DNA from: Steroidobacter sp.
GTDB taxonomy: Bacteria > Pseudomonadota > Gammaproteobacteria > Steroidobacterales > Steroidobacteraceae
NCBI RefSeq assembly: GCF_016790065.1
Contig: NZ_JAEUPY010000638.1
Span: forward strand, 1 to 50,424
DNA: 50,424 nt
Direction of reading: 5' to 3'
Under the pieces are notes generated by a model, which did no database searches, was not told the origin of the DNA, and was given only the letters and a program-made list of their open reading frames with translations. Within the stretch, counting starts at the first letter, position 1, and the number at the start of each line of letters is the position of its first letter. This document shows positions 10,252-19,760 of this stretch, piece after piece. The translations under genes were made by a program, and so were the position numbers.

Positions 10252-12423
10252 ATGCGGGCGATGAACGCTGTACCCGTCGACTTCGCCGCCGCCAGTCTGC
10301 AACCTGGTTCCTCCGCGCCATTGGGCGCCACCTGGACCGGCGATGGTGTGAACTTCGCTGTCGTTGCCGGCGGCGCCGCGCGCGTCGAGCTGTGCTTGTT
10401 CGATGACAGCGGCGAGCGCGAGCTGATCCGTCTGACGCTGCCCGAGCACACGGACAATATTTGGCACGGCTTTCTGCCCGCGCCTCATGGCGTTCCCGGT
10501 GTCGTCTATGGCTTCCGTGTGTACGGTCCCTACGATCCGTCGTACGGGTTGCGACACAATCCCAACAAGCTGCTGCTCGATCCGTACGCGCGCGCATTGG
10601 TGGGTAAGTTCGAATGGAATCCGGCGCTGTTCGGCTATGACCCGGAACATCCGGAGCAGATAAACACCGCGGACAGTGCGCCATACGTGTACAAGGCGCG
10701 TGTCACGCAATCTACATTCGCGTGGAGCGAAGACTGTCCGCCGGCAGTGCCCTGGCGTGACACCGTCATTTATGAATTGCACGTCAAAGGATTCACCAAG
10801 CGACATCCCGCCGTGCCTGAGCGCGAGCGCGGTAAGTTTCTCGGCTTGGCGCAGCCGGCAGTCGTCAATTATCTGAAGCAGCTGGGTGTCACGGCGGTCG
10901 AGCTGCTGCCGGTGCAAGCGTTCGCGCCCGAAGAATTTCTGGCCAAGCGCGGCTTGGAGAATTATTGGGGCTACAGCTCGCTGGCCTGGTTCGCGCCGCA
11001 TCCGGACTACGGCATCGACGATCCTGTCGCCGAGTTCCGGACCATGGTGAAGGCGCTGCATGCGGCCGGCATCGAAGTCATTCTGGACGTGGTGTTCAAT
11101 CACACCGTCGAAGGCAACGAGAAAGGACCGACGCTCAGCCTGCGCGGTTTGGACAACGCGGCGTACTACCGGCTCGACAGCTCGAATCTGAGTCGTCACA
11201 TCGATCGCACCGGCACGGGCAACACGGTCGGCATCGGCAACGCCGCCGCGCGCAAGCTGGTCATCGACTGCATGCTCTATTGGGTGGAGGAAATGCACGT
11301 CGACGGTTTCCGTTTCGATCTGGCCGCGGTGCTGGGTCGAGATCACACGCCGTTCCGCACCGACGCGGCATTTTTCAAAGCGGTCGCGGCCGAACCGTCG
11401 CTGCGCTACGTGAAGTTGATCGCCGAGCCCTGGGATGTGGGTCCCGAGGGCTATCAGCTCGGCCATTTCCCGGCCGGCTGGTCGGAATGGAACGATTTGT
11501 ATCGCGATTCGATTCGCGGTTTCTGGCGCGGCAATCCCGGCATCCTGGGCAATTTCGCCGAGCGCTTCGCCGGCTCCAGCGATTTGTTTCGCGCCAGCGG
11601 CCGGCGCCCGACCGCCAGCATCAATTTCGTTTCCTGCCACGATGGCTTGACCACTTACGACGCCACCGCGTACGAACAGAAACACAACGAAGCTAATCTG
11701 GAAGACAACCGCGACGGTCACAATCACAACCTGAGTTGGAATTGTGGTGTTGAAGGGCCGAGCGACGATCCGGCCATCATCGAGTTACGCGAACGGCAAA
11801 TCCGCAACTTGCTCGCCACCTTGCTGCTGTCGCAAGGCGTGCCGATGCTGTTGGCCGGCGACGAGTTCGGTCGCACCCAGCGCGGTAACAACAACGCCTA
11901 CTGCCAGGACAACGAGATCAGCTGGGTGGACTGGGAGCTGGCTGAGCGGCGCATTTGGTTGACCACGTTCGTACGGCAACTGCTCACATTGCGTCGCTAT
12001 GCTGCCGGCCTGCGACGCGACACCTTCCTGAAAGGTGCGCGTCAGCTGGATCGGGAGCACAAGGACATCAGTTGGCGTCATCCGCTGGGCCACGAACTCA
12101 CGGCTAGCGATTGGCATGATGCGAATGCGCGGGCCATCGGGGTGCTGATCGGCCACGCTTTCACCGATCCGTATGGAACACCGAACGGGCATCTGCTGTT
12201 TCTTTGCAATGCCGGCGACCAACCCTGCGATTTCCGCTTGCCCGCGCCGACCACCGGTGTGGTGTGGCAGATCGTGTTCGACACGGCGCGCTGGCGCGCC
12301 AACGATCTCGGCGACCGTTTGGCCGCCGGTGAAAATTGCGTGGTCGCGCCGCATTCGTGCGTATTGCTGGCCGACGGCAACGCGCCTAGTACCGTGCGCA
12401 GTGGCTTCTCTTTAAAACCGTAA
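10252..12423 (+). CDS. glgX: Glycogen debranching enzyme GlgX (isoamylase type)
   Basis: It hydrolyses alpha-1,6 branches left after phosphorylase action (GH13). It is 723 residues long. The N-terminal CBM48-like stretch (GATWTGDGVNFAVVAGGA) is followed by the barrel with nucleophile Asp356 in DGFRFDLAAVLGRD, acid Glu392 in IAEPWDVGPEGYQLGHFP and Asp464 in SCHDGLTTYD. The segment DVVFNHTVEGN is also typical. ATG 10252 is used; ATG 10261 is an alternative in the same frame. The gap after glgB is 54 bases and that to malQ is 12 bases, so one transcript is likely. Confidence 0.96.
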   Translation: MRAMNAVPVDFAAASLQPGSSAPLGATWTGDGVNFAVVAGGAARVELCLFDDSGERELIRLTLPEHTDNIWHGFLPAPHGVPGVVYGFRVYGPYDPSYGLRHNPNKLLLDPYARALVGKFEWNPALFGYDPEHPEQINTADSAPYVYKARVTQSTFAWSEDCPPAVPWRDTVIYELHVKGFTKRHPAVPERERGKFLGLAQPAVVNYLKQLGVTAVELLPVQAFAPEEFLAKRGLENYWGYSSLAWFAPHPDYGIDDPVAEFRTMVKALHAAGIEVILDVVFNHTVEGNEKGPTLSLRGLDNAAYYRLDSSNLSRHIDRTGTGNTVGIGNAAARKLVIDCMLYWVEEMHVDGFRFDLAAVLGRDHTPFRTDAAFFKAVAAEPSLRYVKLIAEPWDVGPEGYQLGHFPAGWSEWNDLYRDSIRGFWRGNPGILGNFAERFAGSSDLFRASGRRPTASINFVSCHDGLTTYDATAYEQKHNEANLEDNRDGHNHNLSWNCGVEGPSDDPAIIELRERQIRNLLATLLLSQGVPMLLAGDEFGRTQRGNNNAYCQDNEISWVDWELAERRIWLTTFVRQLLTLRRYAAGLRRDTFLKGARQLDREHKDISWRHPLGHELTASDWHDANARAIGVLIGHAFTDPYGTPNGHLLFLCNAGDQPCDFRLPAPTTGVVWQIVFDTARWRANDLGDRLAAGENCVVAPHSCVLLADGNAPSTVRSGFSLKP

Positions 12424-12435
12424 ATGGCCCAATAA

Positions 12436-14628
12436 ATGGATAGTCCGATCCGCCAACTCGCTCAGTTGTACGGCATCGCAGATTCCTATCTCGACTATCG
12501 CGCTCGCCCCAAAGAGGTGTCGCTAGAGTCTCAAGTCGCCATTCTGGCGGCGTTGGGTGTCGCAGCGGCCGATGACACGGCCGCCGGCGACGCCATCCAT
12601 GAGTACGAAACGCGTCGCTGGACCGGCTTCGTGCCGCCCGTGGTCGTGGTCGGTGAGGGCCAGCCCATCAGTGTGCCGATCGCGGTGCCGGTGGAGCTGG
12701 CCGCGAAAAAGGTCGATTGGAATGTGACTTTGGAGAACGGCGAGCCCCGTTCCGGCTCGGCGCCGCTGAGCAAGCTCAAGCCCATCGAACAAGGCGAAGT
12801 CGATCAACGCTCCTATCGCCGTCTCGCGGTGTCGTTGCCCAACTTACCGTTGGGCTATCACACTGCGACGTTCGCGCTCGACACCGGGCTGCAAGGAACA
12901 TTGCGTGTCGTCATAACACCCACGCAATTTTTCGACGCGCCGGCCATCGCGGCAGGCAAGCGACTCTGGGGCATCGCCGTGCAGCTGTATTCGCTGCGGG
13001 CCGATGACAACTGGGGCGTCGGCGACTTTCGCGACTTGAGTAATTTGATTCGTCTGTCCGCGCCGCTGGGCTGCGGCATCATCGGGTTGAATCCACTGCA
13101 TGCGCTGATGCCGGCCAATCCCGCGCACATCAGTCCGTACAGCCCATCGAATCGCCAGTTCTTGAACGTGCTGTATATCAGTGTCGAGGACGTGCCCGAT
13201 TTCGCCGAGTGCGAGCCGGCGCGCAAACGTGTTGCCGAGCCGAAGTTTCAAGCGAATCTCAAAACGCTGCGTGCGACTAGGAACGTCGACTACGTGCCGG
13301 TGGCGGCGGCGAAGTTTGAAATCCTGTCGTTGTTGTACGCGAATTTTCGTACACGTCATCTCGCTCAAAAGACGCCGCGCGGCGCGGCGTTTCGGCAGTT
13401 CCAGGAAATCTTGGGCGAGCCGCTGCGCTTGCATGCGATCTACGACGCGCTCGACGGCCATCTGCGTTTGCAGGGTCCGCAATACTGGGGCTGGCCGAGC
13501 TGGCCTGAGGAATATCGCGATCCGACTTCATCGGCGGTCGAGCGGTTTGCCCGCGAACGCGCCGAGGACGTCGAGTACTTTCAATACCTGCAGTGGCTGG
13601 CCGCCGAACAACTATCGGCGGCGCAAAGCGTGGCACGTGACAAAGGCATGGCCATCGGCATCTATGGCGACGTGGCAGTCGGCGCCAATCCGGCAGGTTC
13701 GGAGACTTGGTCCAACCGCCACTTATATCTACAAGGTGCTTCGGTCGGCGCGCCGCCCGATGCGCTGGCGTTGAAAGGTCAGGATTGGGGCATTCCGCCG
13801 CAGGATCCGAACGAGCTGCGCTCTCAGCAATACCAGCCGTTCGTCGGTCTGGTCCGTAACATGATGCGTTACGTAGCAGCGCTGCGTTTCGACCATGTGA
13901 TGACTTTGTATCGTTTGTGGTGGGTGCCGCGCGGGCTACTGTCCAAAGACGGTACGTATGTCCACTATCCGTTAGCCGATTTGATCGCCATTCTGGCGTT
14001 GGAAAGCCAGCGCAATCATTGCATCGTAATCGGCGAAGACCTGGGCACGGTGCCGGAAGCGATGACCGAGGCGATGGAGCAATATCACACCTATCATTAC
14101 AAGGTGTTGATGTTCGAACAGCATCCCGACGGGGCTTTCAAACGGCCCGACGAATACGTGAAGCATGCGATGGCAGTCGTGACGACACACGATTTGCCGA
14201 CGCTGCGCGGTTGGTGGGACGGTAGCGATGTGACGTTGCGCGCGAAGCTGGATTTGTATCCGACCGACGAGCTGCGTCAACAGGCCCACGATGCCCGCGT
14301 GCGAGATCGAGTCGGTTTGCTTCGAGCATTGGTTGCGGCAGGTTTGTGGCATTGGCGCGAAGGCGAGCCATTGCCGACGTATTCCGCTGCGTTGTCGCGA
14401 GCAGTGCATGCCTTCATCGGCTTGTCCAGCTCCAACATCGCGTTGGTGCAAATCGAGGATCTAATCGGCATGAGCGATCCTGTCAACGTCCCAGGGACCG
14501 ATACCGAGCACGCCAACTGGCAACGCAAGGTAACCGCGTCACTAACTGACATATTCTCCAGTGCCGAGACCAAAGATATTCTCGCGGCCATGGAGTCGGC
14601 TCGCAAAGGTGTGAACCCGAACGGGTGA
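12436..14628 (+). CDS. malQ: 4-alpha-glucanotransferase (amylomaltase, GH77)
   Basis: It transfers maltodextrin segments between chains, recycling the short oligosaccharides left by GlgP and GlgX. Its 730 residues include the long N-terminal region of the E. coli-type enzyme. Catalytic residues are Asp485 in LRFDHVMTLYRLWW, Glu534 in IGEDLGTVPEAM and Asp586 in THDLPTLRGWW. It starts 12 bases after glgX with no good Shine-Dalgarno sequence. A four-codon frame ATG-GCC-CAA-TAA sits just before the start, so translational coupling is plausible. Confidence 0.95.
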   Translation: MDSPIRQLAQLYGIADSYLDYRARPKEVSLESQVAILAALGVAAADDTAAGDAIHEYETRRWTGFVPPVVVVGEGQPISVPIAVPVELAAKKVDWNVTLENGEPRSGSAPLSKLKPIEQGEVDQRSYRRLAVSLPNLPLGYHTATFALDTGLQGTLRVVITPTQFFDAPAIAAGKRLWGIAVQLYSLRADDNWGVGDFRDLSNLIRLSAPLGCGIIGLNPLHALMPANPAHISPYSPSNRQFLNVLYISVEDVPDFAECEPARKRVAEPKFQANLKTLRATRNVDYVPVAAAKFEILSLLYANFRTRHLAQKTPRGAAFRQFQEILGEPLRLHAIYDALDGHLRLQGPQYWGWPSWPEEYRDPTSSAVERFARERAEDVEYFQYLQWLAAEQLSAAQSVARDKGMAIGIYGDVAVGANPAGSETWSNRHLYLQGASVGAPPDALALKGQDWGIPPQDPNELRSQQYQPFVGLVRNMMRYVAALRFDHVMTLYRLWWVPRGLLSKDGTYVHYPLADLIAILALESQRNHCIVIGEDLGTVPEAMTEAMEQYHTYHYKVLMFEQHPDGAFKRPDEYVKHAMAVVTTHDLPTLRGWWDGSDVTLRAKLDLYPTDELRQQAHDARVRDRVGLLRALVAAGLWHWREGEPLPTYSAALSRAVHAFIGLSSSNIALVQIEDLIGMSDPVNVPGTDTEHANWQRKVTASLTDIFSSAETKDILAAMESARKGVNPNG

Positions 14629-14674
14629 CCCGCGCCGGCTTCTGTTATCGTGCGCGCCGCCGAGAGAGGAAGAC

Positions 14675-15055
14675 ATGCATCGCAGCCGTCTTGCTGGTTT
14701 CATCATCGACTGTAAAACCGACGATCTCGAACGTGCCGCACAGTTCTGGTCCGCAGCGTTGGGTTATGAGCTGCGCGCCAAGCACGAAGAGGCGAGCCCG
14801 CTGTATCGCTGCCTGCAGAGCGAACAGCTCGGCCTGCACATCGAAGTTCAAGACGTCAAGCACGACAGTCGCGTGCATCTCGACATCGAAAGCGATGACA
14901 TCGACGCGGAAGCGCAGCGTCTGGAAGCCCTCGGAGCTCGGCGCATCGAAAAGGTGCATACCTGGATTGTGATGGAAGCACCTACAGGTCAACGCTTCTG
15001 TATAGTCCGGCCACAAAACAAAAACTTCGCCGCCACCGCCAATGAGTGGAAATAG
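14675..15055 (+). CDS. VOC-superfamily (glyoxalase/bleomycin-resistance fold) protein
   Basis: A 126-residue, single-module VOC protein: GFIIDCKTDDLERAAQFWSA is the first beta-alpha unit, and the C-terminal half carries HLDIESDDIDAEAQRLEALG. The start has GAGAGGAAG a few bases upstream. VOC proteins dimerise and use metal-dependent or binding-only pockets. The visible sequence does not show which substrate. It follows malQ in the same direction after 46 bases, but a glycogen-related role is not indicated. Confidence 0.85.
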   Translation: MHRSRLAGFIIDCKTDDLERAAQFWSAALGYELRAKHEEASPLYRCLQSEQLGLHIEVQDVKHDSRVHLDIESDDIDAEAQRLEALGARRIEKVHTWIVMEAPTGQRFCIVRPQNKNFAATANEWK

Positions 15056-15166
15056 TCAGGCGCAGTCAGGGGATAGCAGAATTCTAGTGTGTCGGTGGAT
15101 CCATCGCGTGTCGTGGTGCGTTGTGCCGCGAGCAAGTGCGATGGGAACGCCGCCTGGGAGGTTGTG

Positions 15167-15346
15167 ATGTTTAGAATGAGACAGTCCGAATCTTTGCCCG
15201 TGCGTCCGCGCGTGACTCCGGATCCGGAGCGTGCAGCCGAGTTGCAACGTCGCATCGACGCGCTTCAATACAAACCCGAAACAGGTTTTCACCGCGATCG
15301 ACTACAGGACAAGGCCGAGCGACCGGTACTGCGATTGGTCAAGTAG
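15167..15346 (+). CDS. Small hypothetical protein, 59 residues
   Basis: The start ATG 15167 is chosen over the upstream in-frame ATG 15089 because GGGAGG lies 6 bases before it. The product is hydrophilic and rich in Arg, Pro and Glu (MRQSESLPVRPRVTPDPERA). It has one probable helix (ERAAELQRRIDAL) and no membrane segment or cysteine. I do not recognise it. A strong intrinsic terminator 24 bases after its stop supports a real transcript ending here. Confidence 0.6.
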   Translation: MFRMRQSESLPVRPRVTPDPERAAELQRRIDALQYKPETGFHRDRLQDKAERPVLRLVK

Positions 15347-15370
15347 CCGACCATCGATGGCTCAGGGGAA

Positions 15371-15399
15371 GGGGCGATCTGACGATCGCCCCTTTTTAT
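15371..15399 (+). terminator. Rho-independent terminator after the 59-residue gene
   Basis: A perfect 9-bp stem GGGGCGATC / GATCGCCCC with TGAC loop is followed by TTTTTATTT. It separates the rightward glycogen/VOC group from the leftward cytochrome b561 gene. On the minus strand the stem lacks a following T run, so termination is mainly for the plus strand. Confidence 0.93.
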
Positions 15400-15412
15400 T
15401 TAAGTCTGTTAT

Positions 15413-16072
15413 TCAAGTCGCCACCCACCAAACCACACCGCTCGCGAGCACGATGCCCGGCACGATGCGCCACGCCGGCACCGGCCGCATGGCATGCAAG
15501 CGCACGTTGCGACGGTGGCCGGTGAACATGGCGACCAGCACGTTATCTCGCTTCACCAGCACATAAAACAAAATGGCCGCGATGTGCAGGCCGATAAAGG
15601 TGAGGATGGCGTTGAACACCACTTCGTGAATGTCGGCCAGCGTGCGGCTGGTGTCGAAGCTCACCAGATGTGACAACGGCCCGGACTCGATGCCGTCCAC
15701 GTCGCTCACGAACAAACCAATCACCACTTGCGCCAGCATCAACGTGAGCATCACTGCCACGCTCCAGCCGCCGAGTGGATTGTGTCCCGCCTCGCGATGC
15801 GCATCGCGCGACTCACGCAGATAAGCCATCAAGCCGCTTGGGCCACGCAGGAACTGTGAGAAGCGCGCGCTCGAGCTGCCGAAGAAGCCCCAGTAGACGC
15901 GGAAGATCAGCAGGCCGAGCAACGCATAGCCGCTGTAACGATGCCAATCCATGACGTTCTGTTCGGCGGTCCACCAGGACGCCACGATGCAGGCTACGAA
16001 CAGCCAGTGAGTCAGCCGCACCGGCCAGTCCCAAATGCGGATGGCCTGCGCAGAATTGGACGCCTCGTTCAC
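15413..16072 (-). CDS. Cytochrome b561-family membrane di-haem protein
   Basis: A four-helix membrane protein of the type that carries electrons between quinol and periplasmic or enzyme partners (hydrogenase-type cytochrome b). Candidate haem-ligand histidines occur in RLTHWLF, DWHRYSGY, DIHEVVFNA and GLHIAAILF. The frame can start at TTG 16090, but GTG 16072 has AGAGGGG 7 bases upstream and is preferred, giving 219 residues. Cytochrome c and other partners are not adjacent, so its electron donor is unknown. Confidence 0.88.
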   Translation of the reverse strand: MNEASNSAQAIRIWDWPVRLTHWLFVACIVASWWTAEQNVMDWHRYSGYALLGLLIFRVYWGFFGSSSARFSQFLRGPSGLMAYLRESRDAHREAGHNPLGGWSVAVMLTLMLAQVVIGLFVSDVDGIESGPLSHLVSFDTSRTLADIHEVVFNAILTFIGLHIAAILFYVLVKRDNVLVAMFTGHRRNVRLHAMRPVPAWRIVPGIVLASGVVWWVAT

Positions 16073-16151
16073 CCGATTACCCCTCTGCAATTGCGTCTTT
16101 GGCGAACGGCAACGATAGCATCGCGCCTGCTCGCCGAGGGTTACGAGACAG

Positions 16152-17591
16152 TCAGCGCAGCCGGATCTTCTGCCAGGCGCCGGAGCGCCAACGCAACAGC
16201 AGCACCATCGAGATCAAGATGATGTAGCTCAGCGCCGCGAGCCAGCCGCCGAGCGCGCCCAGGCCGAACTGCGGCAGGCTGTCCACCCAACCGCCGCCGG
16301 GCTCGAACGACAGCATGTGAGCGAGCGGGACGAATACGAGCCACGACAGCAACAACACGCAGATCGCCGGCACGGTCGCGTCACCGGCACCGCGCAGGCT
16401 GAAAGAACAGGCGAAGTTCAAACCGTCGAACAATTGATATGCAGCAGCCACCCACATGAGCGTTGTGCCCAGCTGGATCACTGCGAGCGCTTGTGGATCG
16501 TTGTCGGCGACGAACGTCGGGATCAGCCACGGTGCGATCAGGCCGAGCAACAGGCCGACCGCGCCCATATAGGTCATGCACATCACGATGATGCTGTTAC
16601 CGATGCGTCGCGCCCAGTCGCGATCGCCCATGCCGATGGATTGACCCACCAGCGTGGTGCCGGCCATGGCGATGCCGATGGCCGGCATGAAAGAGATCGA
16701 GGTCAGCATCATGACGATCTGCGTGGCGGCGCCGTCCACCGTGCTCATATGTACTTGCATGAGTTGAAACATCGCGAAGCCAAGCACGTCGGCGGCGATC
16801 AACATGCCCATGGGCAAGCCGAGTTTCCATTGAGCGGCGATCTTGCTGGCGCGAGGTCGCCACATCAGCCGCGAACCAAACAGTCGATCCATGCGCGGGC
16901 TCATGAAGATGATCAGGCCGACGATCAAGCCGAGTGCTTGTGCGCAGTTGGTGGCCCACGCGCCGCCGGCGATGCCCCAGCCCAAATCGAAAATAAACCA
17001 CTGCGCGAAGATGGCGTTGCTGATACAGACCAGCGCGTCGACCATGAAAGAGATTTTGGGTTTGCCGATGCCGTTGAAAAATCCCAGCATGCCCCACAGG
17101 GCCACGCCCAATGGCGCGCCCAGCATGCGAGGTTCCCAGAACTGCACTGCCAGTGCTTGCACGTCCGGCGCGAGGCCGAAAGGATTGAGCACGGCGTTGC
17201 CGTTGAAAGCGATGAACCAGAACAGTGGTGTGACTAGTAGCGCGGCCCAGATCGAAATCCAGCCGGCCTGAGAGGCACGTTTGAGTCGGCGGCCGCCGAA
17301 CGCCTGTGCCACCAATGTTTGGCCCGCGAGGCCGACGCCACCGAATAGCGCGATACAGGCGATCACCGGCCAGTGAATCGACGCGATGGCCGCCAGCGCG
17401 CTGGTGGAGATGCGACCGATGAACCAGGTGTCAGTGAGATTCAGGATCGCTTGAATGGCGCTGTTGGCCGCGAACGGCACCGCCAGCGCGACGATGGCCC
17501 GCACGTCCACCCGAGCACGCCCCGACGCGTCCAGCCGATGCGCCGGCAAGGACGAAGCAGGGGAGCTGGCGGTGGGCAGGACGGTGTCCAT
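16152..17591 (-). CDS. MATE-family multidrug/cation antiporter
   Basis: It exports drugs or metabolites with Na+ or H+ exchange. The chosen start (MDTVLPTAS) gives 479 residues; the longer frame begins inside the terminator region. About twelve hydrophobic segments are visible. Family-like stretches include PFAANSAIQAILNLTDTWFIG near the N-terminus and GLAGQTLVAQAFGGRR, with the matching second half GTTLVGQSIGMGDRDWAR. This two-half internal repeat is typical of MATE. Substrate is unknown. Two terminators lie upstream, so it probably has its own promoter in a short gap, or depends on readthrough. Confidence 0.92.
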   Translation of the reverse strand: MDTVLPTASSPASSLPAHRLDASGRARVDVRAIVALAVPFAANSAIQAILNLTDTWFIGRISTSALAAIASIHWPVIACIALFGGVGLAGQTLVAQAFGGRRLKRASQAGWISIWAALLVTPLFWFIAFNGNAVLNPFGLAPDVQALAVQFWEPRMLGAPLGVALWGMLGFFNGIGKPKISFMVDALVCISNAIFAQWFIFDLGWGIAGGAWATNCAQALGLIVGLIIFMSPRMDRLFGSRLMWRPRASKIAAQWKLGLPMGMLIAADVLGFAMFQLMQVHMSTVDGAATQIVMMLTSISFMPAIGIAMAGTTLVGQSIGMGDRDWARRIGNSIIVMCMTYMGAVGLLLGLIAPWLIPTFVADNDPQALAVIQLGTTLMWVAAAYQLFDGLNFACSFSLRGAGDATVPAICVLLLSWLVFVPLAHMLSFEPGGGWVDSLPQFGLGALGGWLAALSYIILISMVLLLRWRSGAWQKIRLR

Positions 17592-17619
17592 GGGCCGGCC
17601 ATTATGGGTCAGGCCCAAT

Positions 17620-17642
17620 AAAAAAGCGGCCCGAACGGGCTG
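17620..17642 (-). terminator. Second of two tandem terminators downstream of the TonB-domain gene
   Basis: On the minus strand a GCAGCCC / GGGCCGC stem with one mismatch and GTTC loop is followed by TTTTTT. It lies just beyond the stronger terminator at 17654-17682 and before the MATE gene. Confidence 0.75.
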
Positions 17643-17653
17643 CCACACAACAA

Positions 17654-17682
17654 AGAAAAAGGCGGCCCGTCAGGGCCGCCTT
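17654..17682 (-). terminator. Terminator downstream of the receiver/TonB protein gene
   Basis: The minus strand reads AAGGCGGCCC-TGAC-GGGCCGCCTT followed by TTTC. The 10-bp perfect stem is a strong Rho-independent terminator 27 bases after the stop codon. Confidence 0.93.
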
Positions 17683-17708
17683 GGTCAGGTCTTACTCCTG
17701 AGCGAAGC

Positions 17709-19760
17709 TTACTGCGCAGCCTGCTGCGAGAACTTCAGGCGCACCATGGCGCGCTGTTCGATTCGCTCACCGTTGCGTTCGACTGGCTCGAAGCGCCACT
17801 GGCGCACGGCGCGCATGGCCGCGTCGTCGAATACATCAGCGGGGCTGGCGTTACGCACTTCCACCTTGTCCACCGAGCCGTTGGTCTGCACCGTGAAGGC
17901 CAATTCCACCCAACCTTCGACACCGCGTTTGCGGGCGGCGTCCGGATACACCGGCGACACCATGCGCACGCGCTTCAACGAAGCGGCGGAAACGATGTTG
18001 TTCTGTTGTGAGCTAGCGTCGCGAGCCGCGGTCAGATCGGCTTCTGCCTGCGAGATAGCCGCGCCATTGAAGCGCTGGCCCACATCCTTGGCAGCAGCGA
18101 TCAGCTGCGAGGAACGTTCGAACGCTTTGGCATTCATCGCCTGACGGCCCGAGTCGAGCAAGCGCGTCGACAAGGTGCGCGACAGTTCGTCCACTTCAGG
18201 ACGATTCGGCGCAGTCGTGCGCAGGCTGGTGAGCAAGTCGCGAGCGCTGTCGCCCGGCGGATCGATCAGCTTGCCTTCGGTCAGGCGCGTACGCACGTCG
18301 GCGATCATCGTATCGACGTTCGGACCGGCACCGGCTTGCGAACCGGCCGGCGCATTGGTGCCCGGACGACGTGCACCAGCTGATTGCACAGTGCCCGGCG
18401 CGGCTGCAGGGCCAGCGCCCGGACCAGCGGTGCGCGTCGCTTCAGCGAGCGAACGCTCGACCGCTGCGAGAGTGCTACCCGCGGAACCCATCTGACGTGC
18501 GCCTTGAACGAACGCAGTGGCTGCTTCGACGTTGCCGGCGGCCAGCGACTTGCGCGCCTCTTCAGTCAGCTGCGCGCTGAGTTCACGAATCGTGGCGAGC
18601 ACCGTTGGATCGGTCGGATCCAGACGGCGAGCTTCCAACAGCGCGTCCTTGGCGCTGGCGTTGTTCGGCGTGACCAGGCGGCCGTTGGCCATGCGATCGT
18701 TCGCGGAGTTGATCAGCGAGCGCACGCGATTGCCGACTTCCTGAGCCTGCGACAGTTTCAAACGTTCACGCTCGCGGCCGACCTGCGTGTCCAGGAACGC
18801 CAGACGCGGATGAGCCGAATCGATGTCGCGCGCGGTTTCGATGGTGCGAATGGCTTCTTCCAAACGTTCCGCGAGCAGCGCCGCTTCGGCGCGCTCCAGG
18901 ATCTTGTCGACCACGGAGCGAATACCGTCTTTCGCATCCTGACTGTTCGGATCCAACGCCAACGCGCTTCGATACAGATCCAGCGCGCTTTCGCCTTGGG
19001 GCTCGATGAATTTGCCTTGGTTGAAAGCGTCCTTGGCCAACGCCAATTCGGCTTTGACCGGGTCCGGACGTTCCGGCACACCACCGGGCTGCGCAGCTCC
19101 GGGTGCGGCCGGTGCATTCACGGCCGGCGGGACTTCGGGCTCACCGGTGAAGCGGCTGACGCCGAACCAGATGCCGCCGATGACGATCAGCAGGCCGGCA
19201 GTCAGCGCGCCGTACGTCATCACATAGTTCTTGCTGCCGCCTTCGCTGCTGGCGCCACCGGTGCTGAGGCGCTGGCCGGCAGCCGATAGATCCAAATGTT
19301 GTTTGACGGCTGCTTCCAGCGACAGCCGCGTCTGTCCGTGCGACAACGGCGTGAGCAGGAAACGGAAGATTCGGCCAGTGGCGGTCAACTGCATCAGCTG
19401 CGCGTTTTCTTCGCGCTTGCCGGCGACCACCACCACCAATTCAGGGAAATGCTGAGTGAGCTGCGCCACCATGGAGCCGACGTCGGCGGTGCTCGCGGTA
19501 TCCGCGACCAGCACGCCCGGCTTCAAGTTGGAAAGCTTCTCGGCGACATGATCCAGATCGGGTGCGAACGCCACCGGCACGCCTCGGGGAGCGGCCTTTT
19601 TGACCGTTTCCACCAAGTTGGCGTCACGGCTCAGGACCAGGATGGGCGGCGCCGCGCCTTCGTCGAGCTGCCGCAGGCTTTGTGAGTCGTCGATCTCCAA
19701 GTTGACCTCGTCCTGAGTATTTCCCTGTCCTGAAGAACGGCTGTGTTGCGCGTTGGCCAT
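17709..19760 (-). CDS. Receiver-like / TM / TPR-like / TonB C-terminal fusion protein (paralogue 1)
   Basis: TonB-domain proteins carry energy from the inner membrane to outer-membrane partners. This 683-residue version has an unusual layout. Residues 38-155 are a receiver-like cytoplasmic domain (ILVLSRD, GVLVADTAS, then FRFLLTPLS). A single TM segment spans 183-201. An Ala/Pro linker leads to helical TPR-like repeats (about 236-590). A TonB C-terminal domain occupies 593-679 (VSPVYPDAARKRGVEGWVEL and AVRQWRFEPV). Asp87 fits the phospho-acceptor place, but the conserved Lys is Leu136, so it may be a pseudoreceiver. A motif G-x-(L/F)-(I/V)-x-P recurs at 249, 360 and 496. The start has a perfect AGGAGG. 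The same architecture recurs at 34935-36857. No exbB or exbD is nearby. Confidence 0.85.
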   Translation of the reverse strand: MANAQHSRSSGQGNTQDEVNLEIDDSQSLRQLDEGAAPPILVLSRDANLVETVKKAAPRGVPVAFAPDLDHVAEKLSNLKPGVLVADTASTADVGSMVAQLTQHFPELVVVVAGKREENAQLMQLTATGRIFRFLLTPLSHGQTRLSLEAAVKQHLDLSAAGQRLSTGGASSEGGSKNYVMTYGALTAGLLIVIGGIWFGVSRFTGEPEVPPAVNAPAAPGAAQPGGVPERPDPVKAELALAKDAFNQGKFIEPQGESALDLYRSALALDPNSQDAKDGIRSVVDKILERAEAALLAERLEEAIRTIETARDIDSAHPRLAFLDTQVGRERERLKLSQAQEVGNRVRSLINSANDRMANGRLVTPNNASAKDALLEARRLDPTDPTVLATIRELSAQLTEEARKSLAAGNVEAATAFVQGARQMGSAGSTLAAVERSLAEATRTAGPGAGPAAAPGTVQSAGARRPGTNAPAGSQAGAGPNVDTMIADVRTRLTEGKLIDPPGDSARDLLTSLRTTAPNRPEVDELSRTLSTRLLDSGRQAMNAKAFERSSQLIAAAKDVGQRFNGAAISQAEADLTAARDASSQQNNIVSAASLKRVRMVSPVYPDAARKRGVEGWVELAFTVQTNGSVDKVEVRNASPADVFDDAAMRAVRQWRFEPVERNGERIEQRAMVRLKFSQQAAQ

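Noticed and set aside
10204..11727. 507-codon minus-strand frame opposite glgX
   Set aside because: Lies antisense to glgX, which has all its catalytic motifs. The antisense product shows no known motif.
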